From: Colimorpha sp045640985
GTDB lineage: Bacteria > Bacteroidota > Bacteroidia > Bacteroidales > P3
Assembly (NCBI GenBank): GCA_045640985.1
Contig: JAZUFZ010000017.1
Location: 62,001-126,000, forward strand
Direction of reading: 5' to 3'
Length of the DNA stretch: 64,000 bases
The notes under the pieces are model-generated. The model saw only the letters and a list, made by a program, of their open reading frames with translations. It did not search any database and was not told the DNA's origin. Shown here one piece after another: positions 17,778 through 26,540 of this stretch. The position numbers were made by a program, and so were the translations under genes. Each line of letters opens with the position of its first letter. The first letter of the stretch is position 1.

Positions 17778-18911
17778 TCAAATAGATTTTCTGACTTCAG
17801 CGTCAGTATTCAACAAATCATCCAAAGTAGGATCCGGTATAAATGAGGCGGACTGCATGCAGTGCTCCACGAAATCAGCAATGTCGAGGAAACGGAGTTC
17901 GCCATCGATGAACTTCTGAACAGCTACCTCGTTGGCGGCGTTCATGATACAGGGCATATTACCCCCGCGGCGGATAGCTTCGTAGGCAAGTAACGGACAG
18001 CGGAAAGTGTCGGTATCAGGCTTGAGGAAGGTAAGCTGCGGGTAGTCTGTAAAGGAAAAACGGGGGAGAAAACTCTCGATTCTCTCAGGAAAACTGAAGG
18101 CATACTGAATAGGAGTTTCCATAGTGGGAACGCCCATCTGTGCCTTTACGGAGCCGTCCTGGAACTGTACCATGGAATGCACGACGGACTGGGGATGTAC
18201 GACGATTTCGATATCATCGGCTTCTACCCCGAAAAGCCACTTGGCCTCAATAACTTCCAGCCCTTTGTTCATAAGACTGGCGGAATCAATAGTTACCTTC
18301 CGGCCCATGCTCCAGTTGGGATGCTTGAGGGCATCCTGGAGGGTTACATGGGAGAGAAACTCCCGGTCTCTGCCCAGAAAAGGCCCGCCTGAGGCGGTAA
18401 GAAGTATCTTGTCTATCTTGTTGTGGGTCTCCCCAACAAGACACTGAAAGATGGCGGAATGCTCAGAATCGACAGGAAGGATGGGAACGTGGTTGCGAAG
18501 CGCTGCCTCGGTAACAATCCTGCCGGCTACAACCATGGTTTCCTTGTTCGCAAGAGCGATAGGTTTATGATATTCTATAGCCCGCATCGTGGGTTTCAGA
18601 CCCGCAAATCCGACAATAGAGGCGAGTACCATATCGATGGTGTCCATCTCCATGAGGTCAGCCATGGACTCTGCCCCTGCAAACACCTTTATATCCTTGG
18701 GATTAAGTGCGTCGAAGACCTGCTGGTACTTCTGCCTGTCGGCTATCACTACGGCATTGGGCTCGAACTCCAGCGCCTGACGGATCAGAAGATCCGCATT
18801 GGACCCGGCACACAGCACCTCAACGGAAAACATATCCTTATGGCGACGTATCACATTGAGCGCCTGTGTCCCAATAGAACCTGTAGAACCTAAGATAGCT
18901 ATTCTCTTCAT
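17778..18911 (-). CDS. dxr: 1-deoxy-D-xylulose 5-phosphate reductoisomerase
   Basis: This 377-residue cytosolic enzyme converts DXP to MEP with NADPH, the committed step of the MEP isoprenoid pathway. Visible motifs are the nucleotide-binding GSTGSIG (residues 8-14), LANKETMV, PVDSEHSAIFQ, TASGGPF and NKGLEVIEAKWLF, the last contributing metal and substrate ligands. Its length is close to the family norm. The start codon overlaps the stop of the upstream 173-residue gene in an ATGA arrangement, indicating translational coupling. Confidence 0.97.
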   Translation of the reverse strand: MKRIAILGSTGSIGTQALNVIRRHKDMFSVEVLCAGSNADLLIRQALEFEPNAVVIADRQKYQQVFDALNPKDIKVFAGAESMADLMEMDTIDMVLASIVGFAGLKPTMRAIEYHKPIALANKETMVVAGRIVTEAALRNHVPILPVDSEHSAIFQCLVGETHNKIDKILLTASGGPFLGRDREFLSHVTLQDALKHPNWSMGRKVTIDSASLMNKGLEVIEAKWLFGVEADDIEIVVHPQSVVHSMVQFQDGSVKAQMGVPTMETPIQYAFSFPERIESFLPRFSFTDYPQLTFLKPDTDTFRCPLLAYEAIRRGGNMPCIMNAANEVAVQKFIDGELRFLDIADFVEHCMQSASFIPDPTLDDLLNTDAEVRKSI

Positions 18912-19429
18912 AACTTGAAATTAAACTTGGTTTCCACCTCACGGCGCAACAAAGAATCGGCCCGGCTGTGGACATAATGCACGGGATTGGGCTGCATCAC
19001 ACTGTCTTGCTGAGGGAGGATATTCTCCTCGTTGATAGATTCATCCAGTATGATAGCCTTGATGGTGTTGAGCATACGGTTCTGGTTCTCCAATTCGTGG
19101 GAAAGAGAATCTATGACCTGCTCGTTGCGATAGGACTGCTCGACCATCTCTTCGTTGGTGTAGCCCGGGATATACTCCCTGAGAGGGGTAAAAGCAATAA
19201 GAAACGTAGTGAGGAGTATCAGCACAATCATACCGACCCCTACAGCTACAAAAATATTGATGCCAGACAACTGGAAGCTGAGTTTTTCTTTAAGGGTTTC
19301 ATTATCGATAACGACAAAACGGTGCTTGTTCCTGATGACATCGCTGATAGGCTGGGAAAGCTCTTTGAGACGATGCCCCCAATGTTTCCACCGGGCCTTG
19401 AAAGATTGGATTTTCTGTTTCAGCTTCAT
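18908..19429 (-). CDS. Single-pass membrane protein resembling the N-terminal part of M23 peptidases, without the peptidase domain
   Basis: The 173-residue protein has a basic cytoplasmic N-terminus (about 1-50), one membrane helix (about 55-83, rich in Val/Ile/Leu) and a short periplasmic coiled stretch containing LREYIPGYTNEE. In other Bacteroidota that stretch is typical of the N-terminal region of the LytM/M23 peptidase encoded beside dxr. No LytM zinc motif is present. The ORF ends with its stop overlapping the dxr start, so it is not cut by the window. An in-frame stop directly precedes the ATG at 19429, which fixes the most upstream start. It may be a scaffold, or the remnant of a peptidase gene. 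The comparison with the M23 family is from memory. Confidence 0.6.
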   Translation of the reverse strand: MKLKQKIQSFKARWKHWGHRLKELSQPISDVIRNKHRFVVIDNETLKEKLSFQLSGINIFVAVGVGMIVLILLTTFLIAFTPLREYIPGYTNEEMVEQSYRNEQVIDSLSHELENQNRMLNTIKAIILDESINEENILPQQDSVMQPNPVHYVHSRADSLLRREVETKFNFKL

Positions 19430-19435
19430 TTATTC

Positions 19436-19463
19436 AAAAAAAGCGCAGCCGCAGTGGCTGCGC
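19436..19463 (-). terminator. Intrinsic terminator between the PpiD-like gene and the dxr operon
   Basis: A perfect 8-bp GC-rich stem (GCGCAGCC/GGCTGCGC, five-base loop) is followed on the minus strand by seven T. It ends only six bases before the ATG of the 173-residue protein, an unusual place for a terminator. Confidence 0.8.
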
Positions 19464-19493
19464 CTTTATTATTAATTGATTCTACAATATATC

Positions 19494-21608
19494 TTAGAAG
19501 AATTTATTGCGCTGGTCGATAATCTTGGCCTTGTCCTTGAGAACCTGAACCATACCGCGAACCTTCTGAGCGTTAGCCTGGCTCATGGAAGCACGGAGCG
19601 CATCTACATCGGCTACAGGCTGTTCGGAGGTAGCATCCACCTGAACCATATAAACGCCCTGTGCGCCCTGGATAGGTCCAATCAGATTGTTGCCCTTGTT
19701 GGCTGCGATAGCGGCCTGAACCTTAGGCTCCATACCGAAACGGTCGAAATAATAGTCAGCGTAAGTAACGTTCTCGATAGTATCCACGTTGGTAGCAAGT
19801 TTTACTGCGATAGAATTGATATCGTTAGCAGCCTGCTTTGCCTCGTTGGCACGAGCCATCAGCACTTCGGCCTTCTTCTCGATGCGAACCTGCTGTTCGA
19901 TGTTAGCACGGAGCTGGTCAAGCGTTGGGCAGCCCACCTTATAGACTTCCTTCAAAGCTACAACGATGCACATCTCATCAGCTTCAAATACCTGGTCAGC
20001 AACCATACCAGCCTTGGAATCTTCGTTGAATGCCCACTGAACGATGCTGCGAGCGTTAGAGATACCAGGGAGATTGTTGGACATCATGTTCACCATACCG
20101 TTACGAACCATGAGGTTCTGTTCCTGTGCAGCAGCAACCAATTCATCATAGGTGCGGTTGTCGCCAGCGAACTTGTTGGCCTGGTTGTAGATATTACGTT
20201 CGGTAACTTCGCTTGGCACGATGTCGCGGGTAACGAGTGCTACGCGATATTTCTTCTGTGCAGGAGTCTTGTCGGTAACCTTTACGATGAAATAACCGAC
20301 TTCACTTGGGTGACGAACAACAAACACACCATTTACAGGGGTATTTACAATGTCCTCATTCAGGAAACCGAAGTTGCCATCCAGCTGCCACTGCATATCG
20401 CCCTTGTTGTTTTCCTTCTGAGGATCGTCGCTATACTGTGCAACTGCATCTTCAAAAGCAATCTTGTTGGCTTTTACGAGAGCGGCAACGCTGTCAGCCA
20501 GCTGTTTTGCCTGATCATCGCTACGGGTTACGCTTGCCATACCGGCTTTGTCGTTGAAAATCCAGATGGAACTTGCGCGGAGGCTGTCAGGACGGGTAGT
20601 AGCATCGAGAACCTTAGCCATTACCCACTGGTTACCGGCTACGCGAGGTGCGATGAAAGTACCTTTTGCACTCTGGGCAACTACAGAATCGATAGGAGCA
20701 AACTCGCTTGCCTTCTTGTAGGTAGAATCGTAACTTGCATCGGACTCAGCATTTACGAAGAATGCGATTTCATCATCGGTAATGGTCTGGAATTCTTCCC
20801 AGGTCTTCTGTACGTCTTCTGCAATCTTGGTCTGGTCTTCAACGGTAGGAACCAGCGGGAAAGCGATATACTGAAGTTCGCGAACTTCTTCGCGCATACG
20901 ATATTCATTCTTATGCTTGTTGTAGTAATTCTGGTAATCTGCATCACTCAGAACTGCATCTTCATCGCTTACGCTATGATAAGGAACCATAGCTACACGA
21001 ACATTGGAAACCTGAGCGTTGATTTTAGCACGCTGTTCAGCCAGAGCCTTAGGCATATAGAAACCGGCATTGATAAGGTTAGCATATTTCTGAGAGAGAC
21101 GATCTTTCTTTACGAACTTCTCGATTTCAACCCACTGCTCACGGGTAGCGGTGTCAAGCTGGTCAAAGTTGTTGGAGAAATAGTTCACTCTTTCATAGTC
21201 ATACTGACCATTCTGAGGGTTGGTGAACACCTGACGGAGGTAAGGATGGATAAACTCACCGTTGAACATGTCGCTAACTTCGCGAGGGCTTACGCTCAAA
21301 CCTAATTTTTCAAATTCAACTGCAGTAAGGGTTTCTTCCATCAGATTCTGCCATACCTGTTCACGGATCTGATATTCTACCTCGGATGGAACCTGAGCAA
21401 GACCCTGCTGAGCCTTGTAGTTGTTTTCCATCTCTTCTACTAATTCATTAAAGTGCTGTGCAGTGATAGTAGTGTTGTTAATCTTGCCCATATCGGGGAT
21501 TCCACCGCGGTTTTTGGTCAAGTCACCAATAATGAATGCCACGATAGCGATACCTACTACGAGGACAGCTACCCACGAATGTTTTCTAATACTTCCTATA
21601 ATTCCCAT
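19494..21608 (-). CDS. PpiD/SurA-like periplasmic chaperone with degenerate parvulin domain
   Basis: The 704-residue protein has a short cytoplasmic N-terminus, one membrane helix (about 10-28) and a SurA_N-type helical chaperone region to about residue 250. A parvulin-like region lies near 330-460 and a C-terminal region follows. Its architecture is that of PpiD, an inner-membrane-anchored folding factor for outer-membrane proteins. Where active parvulins have a conserved His (HIL), this sequence reads RASSIWIF, so isomerase activity is doubtful; the E. coli PpiD parvulin domain is likewise inactive. It lies downstream of cdd and is followed by a strong terminator. Confidence 0.88.
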   Translation of the reverse strand: MGIIGSIRKHSWVAVLVVGIAIVAFIIGDLTKNRGGIPDMGKINNTTITAQHFNELVEEMENNYKAQQGLAQVPSEVEYQIREQVWQNLMEETLTAVEFEKLGLSVSPREVSDMFNGEFIHPYLRQVFTNPQNGQYDYERVNYFSNNFDQLDTATREQWVEIEKFVKKDRLSQKYANLINAGFYMPKALAEQRAKINAQVSNVRVAMVPYHSVSDEDAVLSDADYQNYYNKHKNEYRMREEVRELQYIAFPLVPTVEDQTKIAEDVQKTWEEFQTITDDEIAFFVNAESDASYDSTYKKASEFAPIDSVVAQSAKGTFIAPRVAGNQWVMAKVLDATTRPDSLRASSIWIFNDKAGMASVTRSDDQAKQLADSVAALVKANKIAFEDAVAQYSDDPQKENNKGDMQWQLDGNFGFLNEDIVNTPVNGVFVVRHPSEVGYFIVKVTDKTPAQKKYRVALVTRDIVPSEVTERNIYNQANKFAGDNRTYDELVAAAQEQNLMVRNGMVNMMSNNLPGISNARSIVQWAFNEDSKAGMVADQVFEADEMCIVVALKEVYKVGCPTLDQLRANIEQQVRIEKKAEVLMARANEAKQAANDINSIAVKLATNVDTIENVTYADYYFDRFGMEPKVQAAIAANKGNNLIGPIQGAQGVYMVQVDATSEQPVADVDALRASMSQANAQKVRGMVQVLKDKAKIIDQRNKFF

Positions 21609-21687
21609 TTTTTATAGTTTTGTGTTGTCAGCGCTATGCGCCTTTTTTGGTATGTAAATTATATTATTTAATACAAATTTAAGACTG

Positions 21688-21719
21688 CAAAATTACGAAG
21701 AAATTTTAGTGTAAGGAAA
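21688..21719 (-). promoter_or_regulatory. Likely promoter of the PpiD-like gene
   Basis: Minus-strand TAATTTTG (21688-21695) matches TAnnTTTG, with TTTC 20 bases upstream (21716-21719) as a near-match to the -33 element. The leader of about 75 bases contains a small GCGC-TAT-GCGC hairpin near 21632. Confidence 0.5.
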
Positions 21720-21789
21720 TTTTTTTGAAAATTTTCTTCACGAGAAAAACTATTCTATTGTCTATCAACACTTTTTGCAGTGTTTTTTT

Positions 21790-22263
21790 TTAGAATTCAG
21801 CAGAAAACGAGAAGGGTAATAAACTCTCTACGCCATCAAATCTACGGATTTTACCCCCTTCGAGGTAGGTGTATATTTTCATCGCACGATGGTGTCGCTG
21901 TTCGTATTCAGCCATTACCTGCCGGCAGGCTCCGCAAGGGGCAGCAGCCACCAACTGACCCTGTGGGTTACGTCCTACTACAGCCAAAGCATCAAAAAAC
22001 GCATCTGGATACTGCGAAGAGGCAGAAAACATAGCTGTCCGCTCAGCACAAAGCCCCGAAGGATATGCTAAATTTTCCTGATTGTTTCCTGTGATGATTT
22101 TCCCATTTCCAAGCCGTAGCGCAGCACCCACATGAAATTGAGAATAAGGAGCATACGCATTGTCTAAAGCTGCGATAGCATGACGCATCAACTCTTGATC
22201 TTCAAGGGGCATTCCAGCAATGGAATCATACTCGGTATAAGAAATAATTAGTTGCTTTTCCAT
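21790..22263 (-). CDS. cdd: Cytidine deaminase
   Basis: This 157-residue zinc enzyme of pyrimidine salvage deaminates cytidine and deoxycytidine to the uridine forms. The zinc/proton-shuttle motif CAE is at residues 72-74 and PCGAC at 109-113. The substrate-binding YAPYSQFHVGAAL segment lies near 37-50. Its length fits the homotetrameric class. It is divergent from dusB across only 60 bases, and upstream of the PpiD-like gene with a 181-base gap. Confidence 0.96.
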   Translation of the reverse strand: MEKQLIISYTEYDSIAGMPLEDQELMRHAIAALDNAYAPYSQFHVGAALRLGNGKIITGNNQENLAYPSGLCAERTAMFSASSQYPDAFFDALAVVGRNPQGQLVAAAPCGACRQVMAEYEQRHHRAMKIYTYLEGGKIRRFDGVESLLPFSFSAEF

Positions 22264-22279
22264 AAATTTCGTAATTTTG
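22252..22279 (+). promoter_or_regulatory. Possible dusB promoter overlapping the start of cdd
   Basis: TAATTTTG (22272-22279) matches the -7 consensus. A TTG at 22252-22254 lies slightly too close (17 bases) for an ideal -33 element. The predicted transcript would begin about 38 bases before the dusB GTG. Confidence 0.4.
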
Positions 22280-22323
22280 CATTCGCAAATATATACGCAG
22301 AAATTCCAAATTTATTGTAAAAC

Positions 22324-23298
22324 GTGGTAAAAATATCTGATATAGAAATAGGCGAGTTTCCTTTGGCGCTCTCTCCGATGGACGACGTTACAGACCTTCC
22401 TTTCAGGGAGATATGCAAAGAATTCGGGGCAGATATGCTGATTACAGAATTTATAGCATCGGAGGCGCTGAACCGTGAGGCGGAAAAGAGTTACCGCAAG
22501 ATGAAATTCTCCTCCAGACAACATCCTATCGGAATCCAAATCTTTGGGGCGGACGAAAGCGAACTCCTTCAGTGTTTGGAAATTGTAGAGGAACAAAAGC
22601 CTGATTTTATTGATATCAACTGGGGGTGCCCCGTAAAGAAGGTGGCCGGAAGAGGGGCAGGTTCGGGTATTTTGAAAGACATTCCCAAAATGATTCATAT
22701 CACCTCCGAACTGGTACGCCATGCCCATCTGCCCGTTACCGTAAAAACCCGGCTCGGCTATGAAGAATGCGACAAACCTATCGTGGAGGTAGCAGAACGG
22801 CTTCAGGACGTAGGAATTGCAGCCCTGAGCATCCATGGGAGAACCAAAACCCAGATGTATAAAGGCTCGGCAGACTGGACCCTTATCGGAGAGGTAAAAA
22901 GAAATCCCCGAATGAGCATCCCGATCTTCGGAAACGGCGACATCACCACCCCGGAACAGGCACTCGAAGCCCGTAACCGCTATGGAGTGGATGGCATACT
23001 GATAGGGAGAGGGGCTATCGGAAATCCCTGGATCTTCGAGCAGACCCACCGGATGCTTAACGGTCTGCAACCAAGAGAAATATCCATCGAGGAACGGGTG
23101 GATATATGCAAGAAACATCTGTTAGCCTCAGTCGAGTTCAAAGGGGAACACACCGCCATTTTTGAGATGCGGAAACAATACGGAGGCTATTTCCGCGACA
23201 TAGTGAATTTCAAACAATTCCGTATTCCGCTCGTTACCTACTCCACACTGGAAGAAATTCTGCCACTATTTGATGAAATCAAAAATTATTACAGGTAA
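22324..23298 (+). CDS. dusB: tRNA-dihydrouridine synthase, DusB type
   Basis: This 324-residue flavoenzyme reduces specific uridines in tRNA to dihydrouridine. The N-terminus has the SPMDDVTDLPFR variant of the family signature. The catalytic Cys is C102 in NWGCPVKKV, and the FMN phosphate-binding segments GNGDI and GRGAIGNPW are present. The start is a GTG at 22324: an in-frame TAA lies two codons upstream and no ATG occurs near the conserved N-terminus. It begins a plus-strand run dusB-smpB-aspartate kinase. Confidence 0.94.
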   Translation: MVKISDIEIGEFPLALSPMDDVTDLPFREICKEFGADMLITEFIASEALNREAEKSYRKMKFSSRQHPIGIQIFGADESELLQCLEIVEEQKPDFIDINWGCPVKKVAGRGAGSGILKDIPKMIHITSELVRHAHLPVTVKTRLGYEECDKPIVEVAERLQDVGIAALSIHGRTKTQMYKGSADWTLIGEVKRNPRMSIPIFGNGDITTPEQALEARNRYGVDGILIGRGAIGNPWIFEQTHRMLNGLQPREISIEERVDICKKHLLASVEFKGEHTAIFEMRKQYGGYFRDIVNFKQFRIPLVTYSTLEEILPLFDEIKNYYR

Positions 23299-23359
23299 TA
23301 TGTGGAATTTATAGAACCCACCCGCAATAAATAGAAAACTTCTGCGTTATAGGAGCATA

Positions 23360-23815
23360 ATGGAAGAAAAGAACATCATAGAAATCAAGAACAAACGTGC
23401 GGAGCATGAGTATTTCCTCATCGATGAATTTGAGGCAGGATTAGTGCTTACAGGGACAGAGATCAAATCCATCCGCGACGGTAAAGCCAACCTCTCGGAT
23501 GCCTATTGTGCTTTTTTAGGCAACGAACTGTGGGTAAAAGAGATGCACATCTCGGAATACCGCTTCGGTTCCTATCTCAACCATGCCGCTAAGCGCGACC
23601 GGAAACTGCTTCTCAACCGCAAGGAACTCCACAAACTCCAGAACCGGATAAAGGAACGCGGCTATACCATCATTCCTACCATGCTGTATGTCAATCCTCA
23701 AGGGCTTGCCAAACTGCAGATCTATCTTGCAAAAGGTAAGAAATTCTTCGACAAGCGGGAGAGTATCAAAGAGAAAGATACCCGCCGGGAAATGGACCGT
23801 GAACTGGCAAGATAA
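23360..23815 (+). CDS. smpB: SsrA-binding protein SmpB
   Basis: This 151-residue partner of tmRNA in rescue of stalled ribosomes binds the tRNA-like domain of SsrA. The sequence shows the family core: NKRAEHEYFLIDEFEAGLVL, then GTEIKSIRDGKANLSDAY near residues 30-50, and the basic C-terminal tail KGKKFFDKRESIKEKD that mimics the mRNA/anticodon region. I did not find the ssrA RNA gene in this window. It is 61 bases after dusB. Confidence 0.97.
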   Translation: MEEKNIIEIKNKRAEHEYFLIDEFEAGLVLTGTEIKSIRDGKANLSDAYCAFLGNELWVKEMHISEYRFGSYLNHAAKRDRKLLLNRKELHKLQNRIKERGYTIIPTMLYVNPQGLAKLQIYLAKGKKFFDKRESIKEKDTRREMDRELAR

Positions 23816-23848
23816 ATCGACCATAGAACAATATAAAGTATTTATGCT

Positions 23849-25093
23849 ATGAGAGTTTTCAAATTTGGAGGTGCTTCTGTCAATAGTGCAGCTGCCGTTC
23901 AGAATATGGCTTCCATCATCCGCAGACACTACGGAGACCCTATGGTGGTGGTGATCTCCGCTATGGGAAAGACCACTAACAAGTTAGAGAAGATGGTTCC
24001 CGGAGTCAGTACTGCCGGAGAACAGGAACAATACTACAATGAACTTGTGGATTACCACCTTCAGATTGCAAACGAACTCATACCCGAACCGGAGCACAAG
24101 CTATTTACCATACTATCAGCACTCTTCGGGCAATTGAGAGAAAAGATATCGCTCCCGCCTACCGACTATAATTTCGATTATGACCAGGTGGTTTCGTTCG
24201 GAGAACTTATATCCACTACCATAATCAGCCACTATCTCAACACTATCGGCATACAGAATGAATGGATAGATGTGAGAAAGATCATCACTACCGACACCAA
24301 CTACCGTGAAGGGCGTGTAGATTGGACCCGGAGCCAGCAGAATGCGCAGTTTCTCCCCAAGATTCCACTCGTTATCACTCAGGGTTTTATCGCGGGAACC
24401 CTTGAAGGGACCACCACTACGTTAGGCCGTGAAGGGTCCGACTATTCCGCCGCCATTCTCTCCTATTGTCTTGATGCAGAAAGCATGACCATCTGGAAAG
24501 ACGTGCCCGGATTCCTGAATGCCGACCCAAAATTCTTCAAAGACACAATCAAAATCCAGCAAATACCATACAATGAGGCCATTGAGCTGGCTTACTATGG
24601 TGCTTCGGTAATTCACCCCAAGACGGTAAAACCTATACAGAACAAGAATATAGAACTGCATATCAAGTCCTTCATCACACCCGAAGCAGAGGGCTCCATC
24701 ATCGGCCCCTGCCGCCATATCATTCCCCAGACACCGCTCTATATCTTCAAGAACGACCAGGTACTGCTCTCCATCCTTCCGAAAGACTTCTCGTTCATTG
24801 CAGAAGACAATCTTCAGATTATCTTCGGATATTTCGCCCAGCTGGGCATCAAGATAAATATGATGCAGAACTCAGCCCTGAGCTTCTCCGTATGTATCGA
24901 CAACAATCCTGTACTCCTGCCCAAACTCAGAAAACTCCTCCAGAACAACTTCCGCATCCGCTACAACGAAGGGCTGCAGCTGATTACCATACGCTATTAC
25001 TCACAGGAAATTATCGACAGCATCGTAGGCGGCCGCAAGATACTGCTTGAACAGCGTAGCCGCACAACCGAACAGCTTGTGGTAAAGGCCTGA
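23849..25093 (+). CDS. lysC: Aspartate kinase (monofunctional)
   Basis: The 414-residue protein phosphorylates aspartate, the first step toward lysine/DAP, threonine and methionine. The N-terminal kinase signature VFKFGGASVNSA is at residues 3-14. GREGSDYSAAI is near residue 190 and the VPGFLNADPK segment near residue 217. The last ~115 residues form an ACT-like regulatory region. No homoserine dehydrogenase domain is present. It is convergent with aroB, with two bases between the stop codons and no terminator seen. Confidence 0.92.
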   Translation: MRVFKFGGASVNSAAAVQNMASIIRRHYGDPMVVVISAMGKTTNKLEKMVPGVSTAGEQEQYYNELVDYHLQIANELIPEPEHKLFTILSALFGQLREKISLPPTDYNFDYDQVVSFGELISTTIISHYLNTIGIQNEWIDVRKIITTDTNYREGRVDWTRSQQNAQFLPKIPLVITQGFIAGTLEGTTTTLGREGSDYSAAILSYCLDAESMTIWKDVPGFLNADPKFFKDTIKIQQIPYNEAIELAYYGASVIHPKTVKPIQNKNIELHIKSFITPEAEGSIIGPCRHIIPQTPLYIFKNDQVLLSILPKDFSFIAEDNLQIIFGYFAQLGIKINMMQNSALSFSVCIDNNPVLLPKLRKLLQNNFRIRYNEGLQLITIRYYSQEIIDSIVGGRKILLEQRSRTTEQLVVKA

Positions 25094-25095
25094 TT

Positions 25096-26151
25096 CTAAA
25101 GTTTCAGCAAGGCATCACGCACCTCGTTCTCATCCACCATAATATCAATCACAGGTACGCCTATCTCCTGCAGCAGCACACAGAGGATATGTCCGTCAGC
25201 ATTCTTCTTGTCCTGACGCATATAGCCCAGAAGTTCTTCCGTGTCCTTCAAGGAATATCTGGGTATTTCTACCATTTTCTTTACGATTTCACGATATTGG
25301 GAATAGACCTCATCAGAAAGCCCTAACTTCTTTGTTGAAAGATACATAGCGCACAGCATTCCCAATCCCACAGCCTCACCATGGCGCAAAGGCTTATGAC
25401 ACTTCATTCCATAACTCTCAATGGCATGGCCGAAGGTATGGCCGAAATTGAGTATATGTCTGATTCCAAGATCTGTAGGATCCTGCTTCACCACCGAATG
25501 TTTCACCATCGCACATTCCCGCACCAGCATATCGCTTACGTCCACATTGCCCTCCATAAGCGCGTTCATCAGCGAAGTATAAATCTCGGGAGAAGAAACC
25601 GCCATCGTCTTGATTACCTCAAACAATCCGTTAATCATCTCCTCGTCGGGCAAGGAAGACAGAAAATCGGGATTGAGGCAGACGATTTCCGGAGCATGGA
25701 AAAATCCCACCTGATTTTTGTTACCCTCCACGTTTACCGCAGTTTTCCCGCCTATGGCCGCATCGGCCATACCGATGAGCGTGGTAGGAATATTAATGTA
25801 GCGGATACCCCTTTTGAATCCGGCAGCCACAAAACCGCCTAAATCTGAGACGCAACCGCCTCCGATATTCACCAGAACCGTATTGCGATCGGCACCGCTT
25901 TCAAGCAAACCGCCCCACACCTGAGCCGCTATTTCCAGCGACTTGCACTCCTCCCCTATCGGAACTTCCAGAAATTCAGCCTCCTGGAAAGCCGTCACGC
26001 GGGACAGGATTTCGGGAAGACAATTGTTGTAGCTGTTCTCATCAACAAGGAGAAAAAACTTGATTCCATGGTATTTAGGACCATTCAGAATACGATTTAA
26101 GGTACTTAACGGAGATACCTTCCCGGGGAAAATCAATTTGCTTGTATTCAT
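25096..26151 (-). CDS. aroB: 3-dehydroquinate synthase
   Basis: This 351-residue enzyme is the second step of the shikimate pathway and uses NAD+ and a divalent metal. Motifs seen are GGGCVSDLGGFVAAGFKRG, the PTTLIGMADAAIGGKTAVN segment, the metal-binding histidines in NFGHTFGHAIE, and HGEAVGLGM. It is a single gene on the minus strand with its own promoter-like sequence upstream. Confidence 0.96.
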   Translation of the reverse strand: MNTSKLIFPGKVSPLSTLNRILNGPKYHGIKFFLLVDENSYNNCLPEILSRVTAFQEAEFLEVPIGEECKSLEIAAQVWGGLLESGADRNTVLVNIGGGCVSDLGGFVAAGFKRGIRYINIPTTLIGMADAAIGGKTAVNVEGNKNQVGFFHAPEIVCLNPDFLSSLPDEEMINGLFEVIKTMAVSSPEIYTSLMNALMEGNVDVSDMLVRECAMVKHSVVKQDPTDLGIRHILNFGHTFGHAIESYGMKCHKPLRHGEAVGLGMLCAMYLSTKKLGLSDEVYSQYREIVKKMVEIPRYSLKDTEELLGYMRQDKKNADGHILCVLLQEIGVPVIDIMVDENEVRDALLKL

Positions 26152-26209
26152 CTTATTTGAGATTTATCGTTGACGGCCGGCACACATTTCCTTCCCACAA
26201 TTCCAACTG

Positions 26210-26240
26210 CAAAGATACACATATTTTCCCATATATGAAA
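26210..26240 (-). promoter_or_regulatory. Likely aroB promoter
   Basis: Minus-strand TATCTTTG (26210-26217) matches TAnnTTTG exactly, with TTTC 19 bases upstream (26237-26240) as a near -33 element. The leader to the aroB ATG is about 55 bases. Confidence 0.55.
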
Positions 26241-26317
26241 ATAAAAATTCCACCCATGAAAAATCTCCCTCACACCCCTCAATTTTTTCTCGGGCATTTT
26301 GTGGGTAAGGAGGGGCT

Positions 26318-26384
26318 TTCTGCGCCTTTTCTCCGCTCTTTCTCCGCTTTTTCTGCGCTTTTGGAGCGGAGAAAAGGCGCAGAA
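26318..26384. repeat. Intergenic element: 21-bp perfect inverted repeat around 11-bp-period pyrimidine repeats
   Basis: The arms at 26318-26338 and 26364-26384 are perfect reverse complements of 21 bases. The left arm and loop read as repeats of about 11 bases with the form CTTTTTCTGCG. Aligned by eye, the element matches the reverse strand of 45560-45632. The remaining aroB-U32 gap (26241-26540) holds an AT-rich spacer and a short ACGGA/TCCGT hairpin near 26487; I see no gene. Confidence 0.85.
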
Positions 26385-26540
26385 TACTCGGAGCAGATAC
26401 GGAGTAAATTGCCAGTTACCTCGGCACCGCATGCCCCATATATAATCTTTTTCTCATCAAAAAAACGACTCCCCCATACACTAAAAAACGGATTTTTCCG
26501 TTATTGAAGAGAAACCATAGACAAAGGTCACAGAAAAATC

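Noticed and set aside
19476..21305. 609-residue plus-strand frame opposite the PpiD-like gene
   Set aside because: The minus strand encodes a recognisable PpiD architecture. The antisense frame has no signal, domain or matching operon context.
21768..21792. Hairpin AACACT-TTTTGC-AGTGTT with T8 on the plus strand as a terminator
   Set aside because: No plus-strand gene ends there. On the minus strand, after cdd, the T-run would precede rather than follow the stem, so its role is unclear.
22312..23118. 268-residue minus-strand frame opposite dusB
   Set aside because: The plus frame carries the DusB catalytic Cys and FMN motifs.
26142..26507. Small frames on both strands at 26.1-26.5 kb, and at 45.5-45.8 kb, giving similar peptides (CAFSALLKRRKG-like)
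   Set aside because: Similarity comes from the shared 11-bp-period hairpin DNA, which reads alike on both strands. There is no start context or conserved protein features.
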